64,000 nucleotides of DNA. Origin: Mitsuaria sp. WAJ17 (GTDB lineage: Bacteria > Pseudomonadota > Gammaproteobacteria > Burkholderiales > Burkholderiaceae_C). This document shows, piece after piece, positions 55,241 to 63,374 of this stretch; the stretch's first letter is position 1, and every line of letters starts with the position of its first letter. Under the pieces are notes generated by a model that was given only the letters and a program-made list of their open reading frames with translations, ran no database searches and was not told where the DNA came from. The stretch spans positions 96,321 through 160,320 of the forward strand of contig NZ_JACJUG010000013.1 in the NCBI RefSeq assembly GCF_014174515.1. Direction: 5' to 3'. A program made the translations under genes and the position numbers.

Positions 55241-55276
55241 AAAAAAAGCGCATGCGGCTTTCGCTGTATGCGCCTT
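55241..55276 (-). terminator. Terminator of bamD
   Basis: Arms GCGCAT (55248-55253) and ATGCGC (55268-55273). On the minus strand the hairpin is followed by seven T (complement of 55241-55247). It lies 22 bp after the bamD stop. Confidence 0.7.
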
Positions 55277-55297
55277 GCGGGCGTGCGTCCTGGTGGC

Positions 55298-56176
55298 CTA
55301 CCAGAGCTTCCACCACGGCTTCTTGGCAACGCGCTCGTTGCCGGCCAGGTACTGGCTCTGCGGAAAGCTCTTGCGCAGCACGCGTTCGGCGTCGTCGCGC
55401 AGCTTGGGCAGGCCCAGCTGTTCGTAGCTGCGGACCATGATGGACAGCGCCTCCTCGGCAGCGGGTGCAGTCTCGAACTCCTTCACCGCGGACTGCGCGC
55501 GGTTGACCGCGGCCACGTAGGCGCCCCGGTTGAAGTAGTAGCGGGCGACATGGACCTCGTAGGCCGCCAGGGTGTTGGTGATGAAGTCGATCCGGACAGC
55601 CGCGTCCTCGGCGTACCGCGACTCCGGGAACTGCTCGACCAGTTGGCGGAAGGCCAGCAGCGCATCACGCGAGGCCTGCTGGTCGCGCTCGGCCACATCC
55701 TGGCTGGCCAGGCGGCCGAAGAGGCCCATGTCCTCGTTGAAGTTGACCGTGCCCTTCATGTAGAGGGCGTAGTCCATGGCCGGGCTGGAGGGGTTGAGCT
55801 TGATGAAGCGGTCCAGTGCGCTGATGGCCTGGGCGCGTTCGCCGCTCTTGTAGTAGGCCCAGGCGATATCCAGCTGCGCCTGCTGGGCGAGTACCGTACC
55901 GGCCGCACGCCCCTCGATCTTCTCCAGGCCCTTGATGGCCCGGTCGTAGCCGCCGGAAGCCAGGTCTTCCTTGGCCTCTGAGTACAATTTGTCCAGGCTG
56001 GCCTGCGAGTTGGGATCCTCCTTGAAGGGGGAAGAGCAGGCCGCCAGGGCCAGCACCAGGCTGCCCGCCAGAACACGGGCGGGCACGGCGTTGAGCCGAC
56101 GGGCGGGCCTGTCCGCAGACAGCACAGGCACGGAGCCGCTCTGCGTCGGGTGACGCTTCCCCAGGAAATCCATCAT
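55298..56176 (-). CDS. bamD: Outer membrane protein assembly factor BamD
   Basis: 292 residues (ATG 56176, with another at 56173). Lipobox LALAAC puts the acylated Cys at residue 47, rather far in. A GTG at 56086 would give a shorter signal, so the true start may be downstream. The mature part is five TPR-like repeats (LYSEAKEDLASGGYDRAIKGL; AWAYYKSGERAQAISALDRF; RQLVEQFPESRYAEDA). It is a peripheral lipoprotein on the inner face of the outer membrane, essential with BamA for beta-barrel insertion. It is divergent from rluD, an arrangement conserved in many proteobacteria. Confidence 0.94.
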   Translation of the reverse strand: MMDFLGKRHPTQSGSVPVLSADRPARRLNAVPARVLAGSLVLALAACSSPFKEDPNSQASLDKLYSEAKEDLASGGYDRAIKGLEKIEGRAAGTVLAQQAQLDIAWAYYKSGERAQAISALDRFIKLNPSSPAMDYALYMKGTVNFNEDMGLFGRLASQDVAERDQQASRDALLAFRQLVEQFPESRYAEDAAVRIDFITNTLAAYEVHVARYYFNRGAYVAAVNRAQSAVKEFETAPAAEEALSIMVRSYEQLGLPKLRDDAERVLRKSFPQSQYLAGNERVAKKPWWKLW

Positions 56177-56232
56177 GGTCCATTGGCCAGGCGCTCAGGC
56201 GCCAGCCCATCTGAAAAAGGAGCGCCGATTAT

Positions 56233-57249
56233 ATGGTTCAGGCTTTGGTGGACCTGAAAGCCACGCCAGGTGTCGAGGCCCTCGATCTGGAGGCGGAGGC
56301 GCCGGAGGACGTGGGCGCTTCGGAGGTGGAGGTCCGTGAGTCGCGGGTGGAGCGCGAGGCCCAGGGGCAGCGCCTGGACAAATTCCTCGTTGGCATGGCT
56401 CCAGAGTTCTCGCGCAGCCATCTGCAGGGCCTGATCGAGCGTGGCCTGGTGAGCGTTCAGGGGCAGGCGCAGACGACGGCCTCGCGCAAGGTCCTGGCTG
56501 GCCAGCGGGTGCGCGTGGAACTGCAGCCCACCGAGGAAAGCCAGGCCTTCCGCGCCGAGCCCATGGCGCTGGACCTCCTGTACGAGGATGCCCACCTCAT
56601 GGTCGTCAACAAGCCTGTGGGCCTGGTCGTGCATCCTGCGCCGGGCAACTGGTCCGGCACGCTCATGAACGGCCTGCTGGCCCACCATGCCCAGGCGGCC
56701 CAACTGCCGCGAGCTGGCATCGTGCACCGGCTCGACAAGGACACCTCGGGCCTGATGGTCGTGGGCAAGACGCTGGAGGCGACCGTGGCGCTGTCCCGGA
56801 TGATTGCCGACCGGCAGGTGCATCGCGAATACCTGGCCCTGTGCCACGGGCGCCTGGCAGCGCCCTTGCATGTCGATGCGCCGATGCGTCGCGACCCGGC
56901 TTCGCGCGTCAAGATGGCGGTGGTGCCCGGTGGCAAGCCGGCGCAGACCGATGTCTTCCCGCTGGCGCATACGCCAGACGCGCCCTGGATCAGCGCGGTG
57001 CACTGCGTGCTGCACACCGGCCGCACCCATCAGATCCGGGTGCACCTGTCCTGGAAGGGGCATGCCCTGCTGGCCGATGCCCTTTATGGCGGCGCGCCTG
57101 CGCTGGGTCTGGAGCGCCAGGCGCTGCATGCGGCCAAGCTGAGTTTTGAGCACCCCATGACGGGCGAGGCGCTGGTCCTCCTGGCGCCGCTGGCGCCGGA
57201 CCTTGCCCAGGCCTGGCGGCGGGCGGGATTGCCGGAGCCACTCCTCTGA
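56233..57249 (+). CDS. rluD: 23S rRNA pseudouridine synthase RluD
   Basis: 338 residues. After a ~45-residue acidic extension comes an S4 RNA-binding domain (QRLDKFLVGMAPEFSRSHLQGLI), then the pseudouridine synthase core with catalytic Asp in AGIVHRLDKDTSGLMVVGKT, plus VNKPVGLVVHPAPGNWSGTL and HTGRTHQIRVHLSWKGHALL. RluD makes pseudouridines 1911, 1915 and 1917 in helix 69 of 23S rRNA. Divergent from bamD with 56 bp between starts. The usual downstream pgeF/yfiH gene is absent: 377 bp without a recognisable gene follow. Confidence 0.94.
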   Translation: MVQALVDLKATPGVEALDLEAEAPEDVGASEVEVRESRVEREAQGQRLDKFLVGMAPEFSRSHLQGLIERGLVSVQGQAQTTASRKVLAGQRVRVELQPTEESQAFRAEPMALDLLYEDAHLMVVNKPVGLVVHPAPGNWSGTLMNGLLAHHAQAAQLPRAGIVHRLDKDTSGLMVVGKTLEATVALSRMIADRQVHREYLALCHGRLAAPLHVDAPMRRDPASRVKMAVVPGGKPAQTDVFPLAHTPDAPWISAVHCVLHTGRTHQIRVHLSWKGHALLADALYGGAPALGLERQALHAAKLSFEHPMTGEALVLLAPLAPDLAQAWRRAGLPEPLL

Positions 57250-57626
57250 CCAGTATGTGCGGCGGGCAGGGTACAATGTTGGCGCAGAGCATGGGTGAAG
57301 AGCCCTCGGTCCGGCGGCTCGCTGAGCGTGGCGCTGGATGCGGTTGGGGCCTGACCCATTTCGAGCAGGTGGCTGATGATCGTCCGTGAGGGGCGATCGG
57401 CGCCTGAGGGCGAGAGAGAGTTTCGCCGTCCGAGTTGCTGGACTGACCATGTCCCTGAATGCGCCAGATGTGGAGGCAGCCAATGGCCGTCGCGCACCGC
57501 CTGCCGCACATCCGGGATCTGCTACAGCGGCATGAGCTGATGTTTGCCCCCGGGCCCCAGGCCCTCCGATAGAACACTGTTGAACACCATGGCCGGCTCG
57601 ATGAGCAGGTGCTGCCGACACACGCG
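57250..57626 (+). other. 377-bp stretch between rluD and scpB without a recognisable gene
   Basis: A TACAAT (57272-57277) could be a -10 for scpB or a small transcript, but no -35 matches. Short open frames exist: 44 codons at 57256, 37 codons at 57459 with RLPHIRDLLQRHELMFAPG, 28 codons at 57449. None has a good ribosome site or known family. A GGCGA/TCGCC-type hairpin lies near 57410-57428. It may be a long leader, a small RNA, or a remnant of a lost gene. Confidence 0.4.
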
Positions 57627-58529
57627 ATGAACACGCAGGAAGCCAAGCGAGTCCTGGAGACCGCGCTCATCTGTGCGCAGCAGCCCCTCACGATCAAGGA
57701 TCTGCGCAGCCTCTTCGCCGACGAAATCGGTGCGGACAGCCTGCGCATGCTGCTGGACGACCTGGCGCGCGACTGGGAGGGGCGTGGTGTCGAGCTGGTG
57801 GCCATTGCCAGTGGCTGGCGCTTCCAGAGCCGGCCCGAGATGCGCGAGTTCCTGGACCGCATGCATCCGGAGAAGCCACAACGTTATTCCCGGGCAGTGA
57901 TGGAGACCCTGGCCATCATTGCCTACCGTCAGCCGGTGACGCGGGGCGACATCGAGGACATCCGCGGCGTCGTGGTGTCCACGCAGATCGTCAAGCAACT
58001 GGAAGACCGCAACTGGATCGAGGTGGTTGGCCACCGTGAGGCGCCGGGTCGCCCGGCGCTCTACGCCACGACGCAGCAGTTCCTGGACGATCTGGGGCTG
58101 GCCAGCCTGTCCCAGCTGCCAGCGCTTGAGGCGGCCGGCGAGCCCGGTGCGGCCCTGGTGGAGGCGCTGGAAGGCCAGGGCTCGCTGCTGGAGTCGGGCC
58201 CGGCTTCGCAGACGGCAGAGGTCGATGCAGAGGCGGGTGCGGCCCCCCTGGAATCTGGCGCTGCGGCTGAGGAAGCGTCCGTCCAGGCTCCACCGGATGA
58301 TGAGCCTGGCATGGTCGAGGCGTCGATGCCTGAGCGAGCCGGCGTGCCCGAGGCCCCGACTGAATCGATAGAGACAAGCGAACGAGAAGTGCAAGCAGAA
58401 GTAGGCGTCGCAGGCGACGCCACCCAGGTGGTGACCGCCGTCGCCGCCGTCCCCGCTGAGCCCGAGGCCCTGGTGCCGCAGCAAGCTCAGCATCCCGATG
58501 TGAATGACAAGGTGCAAGCTGACGCATGA
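57627..58529 (+). CDS. scpB: Segregation and condensation protein B
   Basis: 300 residues from the ATG at 57627. The first ~175 residues are the two winged-helix domains of Scp[52 protein letters not shown] and [25 protein letters not shown]. The last ~125 are acidic, Ala/Glu/Pro-rich and low in complexity, well beyond the usual ScpB length (about 180-200). ScpB dimers join ScpA and SMC in chromosome condensation and segregation. No scpA lies adjacent. The stop overlaps the rluB start (ATGA), so the disordered tail ends where the disordered head of RluB begins. Confidence 0.92.
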   Translation: MNTQEAKRVLETALICAQQPLTIKDLRSLFADEIGADSLRMLLDDLARDWEGRGVELVAIASGWRFQSRPEMREFLDRMHPEKPQRYSRAVMETLAIIAYRQPVTRGDIEDIRGVVVSTQIVKQLEDRNWIEVVGHREAPGRPALYATTQQFLDDLGLASLSQLPALEAAGEPGAALVEALEGQGSLLESGPASQTAEVDAEAGAAPLESGAAAEEASVQAPPDDEPGMVEASMPERAGVPEAPTESIETSEREVQAEVGVAGDATQVVTAVAAVPAEPEALVPQQAQHPDVNDKVQADA

Positions 58530-60547
58530 ATGCCCATGACACCGATCCGGCCGCCGAAGGCGCGGGCGCGATGAATCCCGAAGCCGAGGCGCCCAAGCGC
58601 CGCCGTGCCCCCGCACGCAGCAAGGCCGCCGCCGAGACGGCCGCGCCTGAAGCGGCGGAGCCCGCAGCCGAGACCCCGGCCCCCAAGCCGCGAGCGCCAC
58701 GCAAGACGGCTGCCAAGAAGGCTGTGGCGACTGAGGTGGCGGCTGAAGTGGCGGCCGCTCCGGAGGCCCCCGCCGCCGAGCCCGCGGCTGAAGAAGCCAA
58801 GCCGGCCAAGGCGCGCGCACCGCGCAAGACGGCCAAGGCCGCCAAGGCGGAAGCTGCCGTGGAGGCCTCTGAGACCGCTGAGGCCGCCGAAGTCGTGCCC
58901 GTCCAGGCTGCCCAGCCGGTGGCCCATGAGCCGGCCGAGGTGCCCGTCGCAGCCAGCGCCGATGTCGAATCAGCGCCCCAGGCCGCGTCCGTCGAAGAGG
59001 GGGATGCCGGCGAAGAGGGGCGGGGCCGGCGCAACCGCCGCCGGGGTCGTCGTGAGCGTGATGGCGAGCGTGGCGAGCGCGGTGCCGAGCGCCCTGCACG
59101 TCCTGCCGAGGCCGTGTTCACCCTGGGTGCTGAAGGCGAGGACGCCGAGGGTGAAGCCGCGCGTGGCGAACCCGTGGCCGAGGAGCTGATGGCCCAGGTC
59201 GGCGAGCGCTTTGCCGAGCTGCTGTCCGGCGCCTACGATGGCGAGGAGGTGGTGTCGGTTGAGGAGGTCGCCAGTCAGGAGACCAAGCGCGTGCTGGCCC
59301 CTGAGCTCGATGCGCCCAAGCTACAGAAGGTGCTGGCCCAGGCCGGCATCGGTTCGCGCCGCGACATCGAGGACATGATTGCCGAGGGCAAGATCTCGGT
59401 GAATGGCGAGGTGGCCCACATCGGCCAGCGCATCTCCTTTGGTGACCGCGTGGCCGTCAACGGCAAGCCCATCAAAGTGCGCATCCAGCCACCGGCGCCG
59501 CGCATCATTGCCTATCACAAGCCTGCGGGCGAGGTGGTCACCCACAACGACCCGGAAGGCCGCCCCACCGTCTTCCGCCGCCTGCCCAAGCTGCACCAGG
59601 GCAAGTGGCAGTCGGTCGGCCGCCTGGACCTGAACACCGAGGGCCTGCTGCTGTTCACCAACTCCGGTGAGCTGGCCAACCAACTCATGCACCCGCGCTT
59701 CGGCGTGGAGCGCGAGTACGCCGTGCGCGTGCTGGGCACCCTCAACGAGGAACAGCGCGCTAAGCTGCTGTCCGGCGTCGAGATCGAGGGCCAGTCGGCC
59801 AGCTTCAAGAGCATCGAGGACGGCGGCGGCGAAGGCGTGAACCACTGGTATCGCGTCATCATCACCGAGGGCCGCAACCGCGAGGTGCGCAAGCTCTTCG
59901 ACGCCGTGGGCCTGACCGTCAGCCGCCTGATCCGCATCCGCTATGGCACGGTGGTGCTGCCGCGCGGCCTGAAGCGTGGCGTGTGGGTCGAGCTGGAAGA
60001 AGGCGATGTGCGGGTGATCCGCCGCCTGGCCGGCGGCCCGCGTGAGGAACGCGCCGAGCGCGGCGGAGATCGCAACCAGCCGCCTCAGCAGCGTGATCGC
60101 AAGAACGGCAAGCGCCGTGGCGACCGCGCCCAGGGCACGGGGCCGCGCCCCAGTCGCCCGCAGGAAGCGCAGCAGCCGCGGCCTGAGCGCAAGGAGCGCT
60201 TTGTCGAGCAGCCCCGCGCGCAGGAGCGCTCGCGCGACCGCAGCGATGACGAGGATGACGACTTCATCCCGCGCAACATCAATCCGCTGGAGCAGACCTT
60301 CGACCGCCGCTTCGCCAGCGGCAAGTCGCGCGGCATTCCGCAGGGCTTTGGTCGTGGCGGCAGCGGGCCTGATCCGGTGGACCAGGGGCCGCGCGGCGGC
60401 AAGAAGGGCGGTGGCGGTCCCCGCGAGCCGGATCCCATGCAGACCTCGGTCGGCTACATCGGCGCCGATGCCTTCCATCGCCGCAGCGGCGGCGGGGGCC
60501 GGGGTGGTCGAGGCGGTGGCGGTGGCGGTGGCCGCGGCCGTCGCTGA
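58526..60547 (+). CDS. rluB: 23S rRNA pseudouridine synthase RluB with long low-complexity extensions
   Basis: 673 residues, more than twice a typical RluB. Residues 1 to ~250 are Ala/Glu/Pro/Lys-rich with histone H1-like repeats ([25 protein letters not shown]) and an Arg-rich patch near 170-190. The enzyme core follows: S4 domain [20 protein letters not shown] (from about 264), [20 protein letters not shown], and the catalytic Asp region [20 protein letters not shown] (about 362). From ~500 the protein is basic and disordered, ending in a Gly/Arg tract ([19 protein letters not shown]). The core modifies U2605 of 23S rRNA. The tails probably bind RNA. ATGA overlap with scpB. Confidence 0.92.
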   Translation: MNAHDTDPAAEGAGAMNPEAEAPKRRRAPARSKAAAETAAPEAAEPAAETPAPKPRAPRKTAAKKAVATEVAAEVAAAPEAPAAEPAAEEAKPAKARAPRKTAKAAKAEAAVEASETAEAAEVVPVQAAQPVAHEPAEVPVAASADVESAPQAASVEEGDAGEEGRGRRNRRRGRRERDGERGERGAERPARPAEAVFTLGAEGEDAEGEAARGEPVAEELMAQVGERFAELLSGAYDGEEVVSVEEVASQETKRVLAPELDAPKLQKVLAQAGIGSRRDIEDMIAEGKISVNGEVAHIGQRISFGDRVAVNGKPIKVRIQPPAPRIIAYHKPAGEVVTHNDPEGRPTVFRRLPKLHQGKWQSVGRLDLNTEGLLLFTNSGELANQLMHPRFGVEREYAVRVLGTLNEEQRAKLLSGVEIEGQSASFKSIEDGGGEGVNHWYRVIITEGRNREVRKLFDAVGLTVSRLIRIRYGTVVLPRGLKRGVWVELEEGDVRVIRRLAGGPREERAERGGDRNQPPQQRDRKNGKRRGDRAQGTGPRPSRPQEAQQPRPERKERFVEQPRAQERSRDRSDDEDDDFIPRNINPLEQTFDRRFASGKSRGIPQGFGRGGSGPDPVDQGPRGGKKGGGGPREPDPMQTSVGYIGADAFHRRSGGGGRGGRGGGGGGGRGRR

Positions 60548-60627
60548 GCTGGTCCTCGCCAGTCTGGTGGCCGGGCGCGCTTGACCCAGCTCAGGGGCGC
60601 CCAGGCAAACAGTCACAAGAGTCAATA

Positions 60628-60644
60628 GGGGCGGACACCGCCCC
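60628..60644 (+). other. Short hairpin between rluB and ndk
   Basis: GGGGCGG (60628-60634) and CCGCCCC (60638-60644) with a 3-nt loop and no T-run. A weak terminator candidate for the scpB-rluB unit. Confidence 0.4.
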
Positions 60645-60659
60645 CTCATGTTCACGCAG

Positions 60660-60665
60660 TACAAT
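60660..60665 (+). promoter_or_regulatory. -10 element of the ndk promoter
   Basis: TACAAT followed by CATCGGCTTTGCC, almost the same as the sequence after the -10 of the tRNA-Leu/tig promoter at 29548. No clear -35. The ndk ATG is 39 bp on, with AGGAG upstream of it. Confidence 0.4.
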
Positions 60666-60703
60666 CATCGGCTTTGCCAAGCCTCAGATTCCAGGAGAAA
60701 AAA

Positions 60704-61129
60704 ATGGCCATCGAACGCACCCTTTCCATCATCAAGCCCGATGCCGTGGCCAAGAACGTCATCGGTCAGATCTACTCGCGCTTTGAAGGCGCCGGCCTGA
60801 AGGTCATCGCCGCCAAGATGGTCCACCTGTCGCGCGGCGAAGCTGAAGCTTTCTACGCCGTGCACAAGGCCCGTCCCTTCTTCAACGACCTGGTGAACTT
60901 CATGATCTCCGGCCCGGTGATGATCCAGGCCCTGGAAGGCGAAGGCGCCATCCTGAAGAACCGTGACCTGATGGGCGCCACCGACCCGAAGAAGGCCGAG
61001 AAGGGCACCATCCGCGCCGACTTCGCCGACAGCATCGACGCCAACGCCGTGCATGGCTCCGACGCTCCCGAAACCGCCGCTGTGGAAATTGCCTTCTTCT
61101 TCCCCGGCATGAACGTTTACAGCCGCTAA
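60704..61129 (+). CDS. ndk: Nucleoside diphosphate kinase
   Basis: 141 residues from the ATG at 60704 (AGGAG 9 bases upstream). It starts [19 protein letters not shown], and the catalytic site [22 protein letters not shown] contains the phosphorylated His of the NAVHGSD motif near residue 117. It moves the gamma-phosphate between nucleoside triphosphates and diphosphates through phospho-His, keeping NTP and dNTP pools balanced in the cytoplasm. First gene of the conserved order ndk-rlmN-pilW-rodZ(-ispG). Length and motifs are standard. Confidence 0.97.
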   Translation: MAIERTLSIIKPDAVAKNVIGQIYSRFEGAGLKVIAAKMVHLSRGEAEAFYAVHKARPFFNDLVNFMISGPVMIQALEGEGAILKNRDLMGATDPKKAEKGTIRADFADSIDANAVHGSDAPETAAVEIAFFFPGMNVYSR

Positions 61130-61180
61130 ATCGCGCCAAAGCCTCTTGCAGCGAGCCTCAAGGGGCGAGTCGCAACAAAG

Positions 61181-61235
61181 CCGCCTCAGGAGGCCGTCAT
61201 CGCGGCCGTGCTGCCTTGTGCAGTGCCTGAGGCGG
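61181..61235 (+). other. Long-loop inverted repeat between ndk and rlmN
   Basis: CCGCCTCAGG (61181-61190) and CCTGAGGCGG (61226-61235) are perfect reverse complements. Between them GGCC/GGCC segments can form an inner hairpin. It may structure the rlmN leader. Confidence 0.4.
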
Positions 61236-61338
61236 TCGGCATTTGAATGAAGAGCGCCCTCCGGCCTGCCGCTGCATGCCATGTCCCCCGGGGCCTGGTC
61301 ATTCGGGGCGGCGCGGCGATTCCTTGAGAGGCAAGACC

Positions 61339-62517
61339 ATGAACGACGCGGTCACCCCACCCGGACTCACGAACCTGCTCGGGTTCGATCTCGAAGGCTT
61401 GGCCGCGTACTGCGAGCAGCTGGGGGAGAAGCGCTTTCGCGCGACCCAGCTCTTCCGCTGGATCCATCAAAAAGGGGCGTCTGACTTTGCGCAGATGTCC
61501 GACCTGGCCAAGTCCCTTCGGGACAAGCTGGCCACTCGCGCCCACATCCAGGCGCTGCCGGTGATTTCCGAGCAGGCCTCCTCCGACGGCACGATCAAGT
61601 GGCTGTTCGACGTGGGGCAGGGCAATGCCGTCGAGGCGGTGTTCATTCCCGAAGACGATCGGGGCACGCTGTGCGTGTCCAGCCAGGCCGGCTGCGCCGT
61701 GGGCTGCCGCTTCTGCTCCACCGGCCATCAGGGCTTCAGCCGCAATCTCGAGACCTGGGAGATCCTGGCCCAGCTGTGGTTCGCCGAGCACCATTTGCGC
61801 GAGCGGCTCAATACGCCGGATCGTGTGATCAGCAATGTGGTGATGATGGGCATGGGCGAGCCGCTGCAGAACTACGCCGCTCTGGTGCCCGCGCTCAAGG
61901 TCATGCTGGATGATCACGGCTACGGCCTGTCGCGCCGCCGGGTCACCGTCTCCACCTCGGGCGTCGTGCCCATGATGGACCGCCTGCGCGAGGACTGCCC
62001 CGTGGCCATGGCCGTGTCCCTGCATGCGCCCAGCGATCCACTGCGCGACCAGCTGGTGCCGCTGAACAAGAAGTACCCGATTGCCGAGCTGCTGGCCGCC
62101 TGCAATCGCTACCTCGACGCTGCGCCGCGTGACTTCATCACCTTCGAGTACTGCATGCTTGACCAGGTGAATGACACGCCCGAGCAGGCTGAAGAATTGG
62201 TGCGTCTGCTCAAGGGCAAGGTGCCCTGCAAGCTCAATCTGATCCCCTTCAATCCCTTCCCGGCCTCCGGACTCAAGCGCAGCCCCAAGGAGCGGGTGCA
62301 GGCCTTTGCCGAGGTGCTGATCCGGGCGGGCATCGTCACCACCGTGCGCAAGACCCGTGGCGACGACATCGACGCCGCCTGCGGTCAACTGGCTGGAGAG
62401 GTGCAAGATCGCACCCGCGCGCATCTACGCATGGTGCGGCCCGTGGTTGTGGTGAAGAATGCGGCCGACCGTCCTGCTGATGGCGCGAGCTCCGCGCCAG
62501 GGCAGCCCACTTCCTGA
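61339..62517 (+). CDS. rlmN: Dual-specificity rRNA/tRNA adenine-C2 methyltransferase RlmN
   Basis: 392 residues from the ATG at 61339. An earlier ATG (61243) lies in the intergenic repeat region. The radical SAM cluster motif is Cys119, Cys123, Cys126 ([16 protein letters not shown]), and the catalytic Cys348 is in [24 protein letters not shown] and [21 protein letters not shown] complete the signature. It methylates C2 of A2503 in 23S rRNA and A37 of some tRNAs, which affects fidelity and antibiotic sensitivity. In Burkholderiales it sits between ndk and pilW as here. Probably transcribed with pilW and rodZ: only 20 bp separate it from pilW. Confidence 0.96.
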   Translation: MNDAVTPPGLTNLLGFDLEGLAAYCEQLGEKRFRATQLFRWIHQKGASDFAQMSDLAKSLRDKLATRAHIQALPVISEQASSDGTIKWLFDVGQGNAVEAVFIPEDDRGTLCVSSQAGCAVGCRFCSTGHQGFSRNLETWEILAQLWFAEHHLRERLNTPDRVISNVVMMGMGEPLQNYAALVPALKVMLDDHGYGLSRRRVTVSTSGVVPMMDRLREDCPVAMAVSLHAPSDPLRDQLVPLNKKYPIAELLAACNRYLDAAPRDFITFEYCMLDQVNDTPEQAEELVRLLKGKVPCKLNLIPFNPFPASGLKRSPKERVQAFAEVLIRAGIVTTVRKTRGDDIDAACGQLAGEVQDRTRAHLRMVRPVVVVKNAADRPADGASSAPGQPTS

Positions 62518-62537
62518 TCCCGAGCTACGCTCCCTCC

Positions 62538-63374
62538 ATGATGACGCCAGCGACCGTGTTTCAGAATTCCCGCTCCCTTCTGCGTCCCGTGATGCTGCAA
62601 GGGCTTCTGGCGCTCTCGGCGGTACTGCTGCTGCCGGGCTGTGCCAGCACGGGCTCGGGCAGCTCGGCCGAGCCCAAGACGGAAAGCGACCGCACCGATC
62701 TGGACCGCCGGGCCGCGGTGCGGGTCGAGCTGGCGACAGGCTACTTCGCGCGCGGTCAATACAGCACGGCACTGGACGAGATCAAGCTGGCCCTGGCGCT
62801 GAAGCCGGAGCAGCGCGAAGCCATCAACCTGCGCAATCTGGTCTATGCCGCCATGGGCGAGACGGCGATGGCCGAGGAGGGCTTCAAGCGCGCCATCGCC
62901 ACCGCCCCGTCCGATGGTGACGCCAAGCACAACTACGCCTGGTTCCTCTGCCAGCAGGGCCGCTGGGTGTCCTCGCGGGCCCTGTTCGAGCAGGCCATGG
63001 CCCTGCCCAACTACCGCGGTGCCGCTCGCTCCCTGCTGGCGCGCGGTGTCTGCGAGGCCCGCAACGGCGAATGGCCGGCTGCCGAGCACAGCCTGTCCAA
63101 GGCTTTCGAGCTGGACCCGGCCAATCCCGCCGTGTCCCTGAATCTGGCCGAGGTGCTCTACCACCAGCAGCAGTATGAGCGCGCACGCTTCTACGCGCGG
63201 CGCATCAATGCGCAGGCCGAGTTGGTCAATGCCCAGAGCCTGTGGCTGGAGTTGCGCATCGAGCGCAAGCTCAACAATGGCGTGGCGGTGGAAGACCTGG
63301 GCCAGCAACTGCGTCGCCGCTTTACCGATGCGGCAGAGACCCAGCGTCTGCGGGAAGGGCGCTTCGATGAGTGA
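62538..63374 (+). CDS. pilW: Type IV pilus biogenesis lipoprotein PilW (PilF-like)
   Basis: 278 residues (ATG 62538, with another at 62541). A lipoprotein signal with lipobox LLLPGC is followed by a Ser/Gly linker and at least five TPR units (ATGYFARGQYSTALDEIKLAL; NLRNLVYAAMGETAMAEEGFKRAI; NYAWFLCQQGRWVSSRALFEQAM). PilW/PilF is the pilotin that helps the PilQ secretin assemble and stabilises pili. Context rlmN-pilW-rodZ is the standard one. Its stop lies eight bases inside the rodZ start, so the two are coupled. Confidence 0.9.
   Translation: MMTPATVFQNSRSLLRPVMLQGLLALSAVLLLPGCASTGSGSSAEPKTESDRTDLDRRAAVRVELATGYFARGQYSTALDEIKLALALKPEQREAINLRNLVYAAMGETAMAEEGFKRAIATAPSDGDAKHNYAWFLCQQGRWVSSRALFEQAMALPNYRGAARSLLARGVCEARNGEWPAAEHSLSKAFELDPANPAVSLNLAEVLYHQQQYERARFYARRINAQAELVNAQSLWLELRIERKLNNGVAVEDLGQQLRRRFTDAAETQRLREGRFDE

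Noticed and set aside
57084..57509. Minus-strand frame across the end of rluD and the gap
   Set aside because: Overlaps the RluD catalytic C-terminus on the other strand and has no recognisable pattern.
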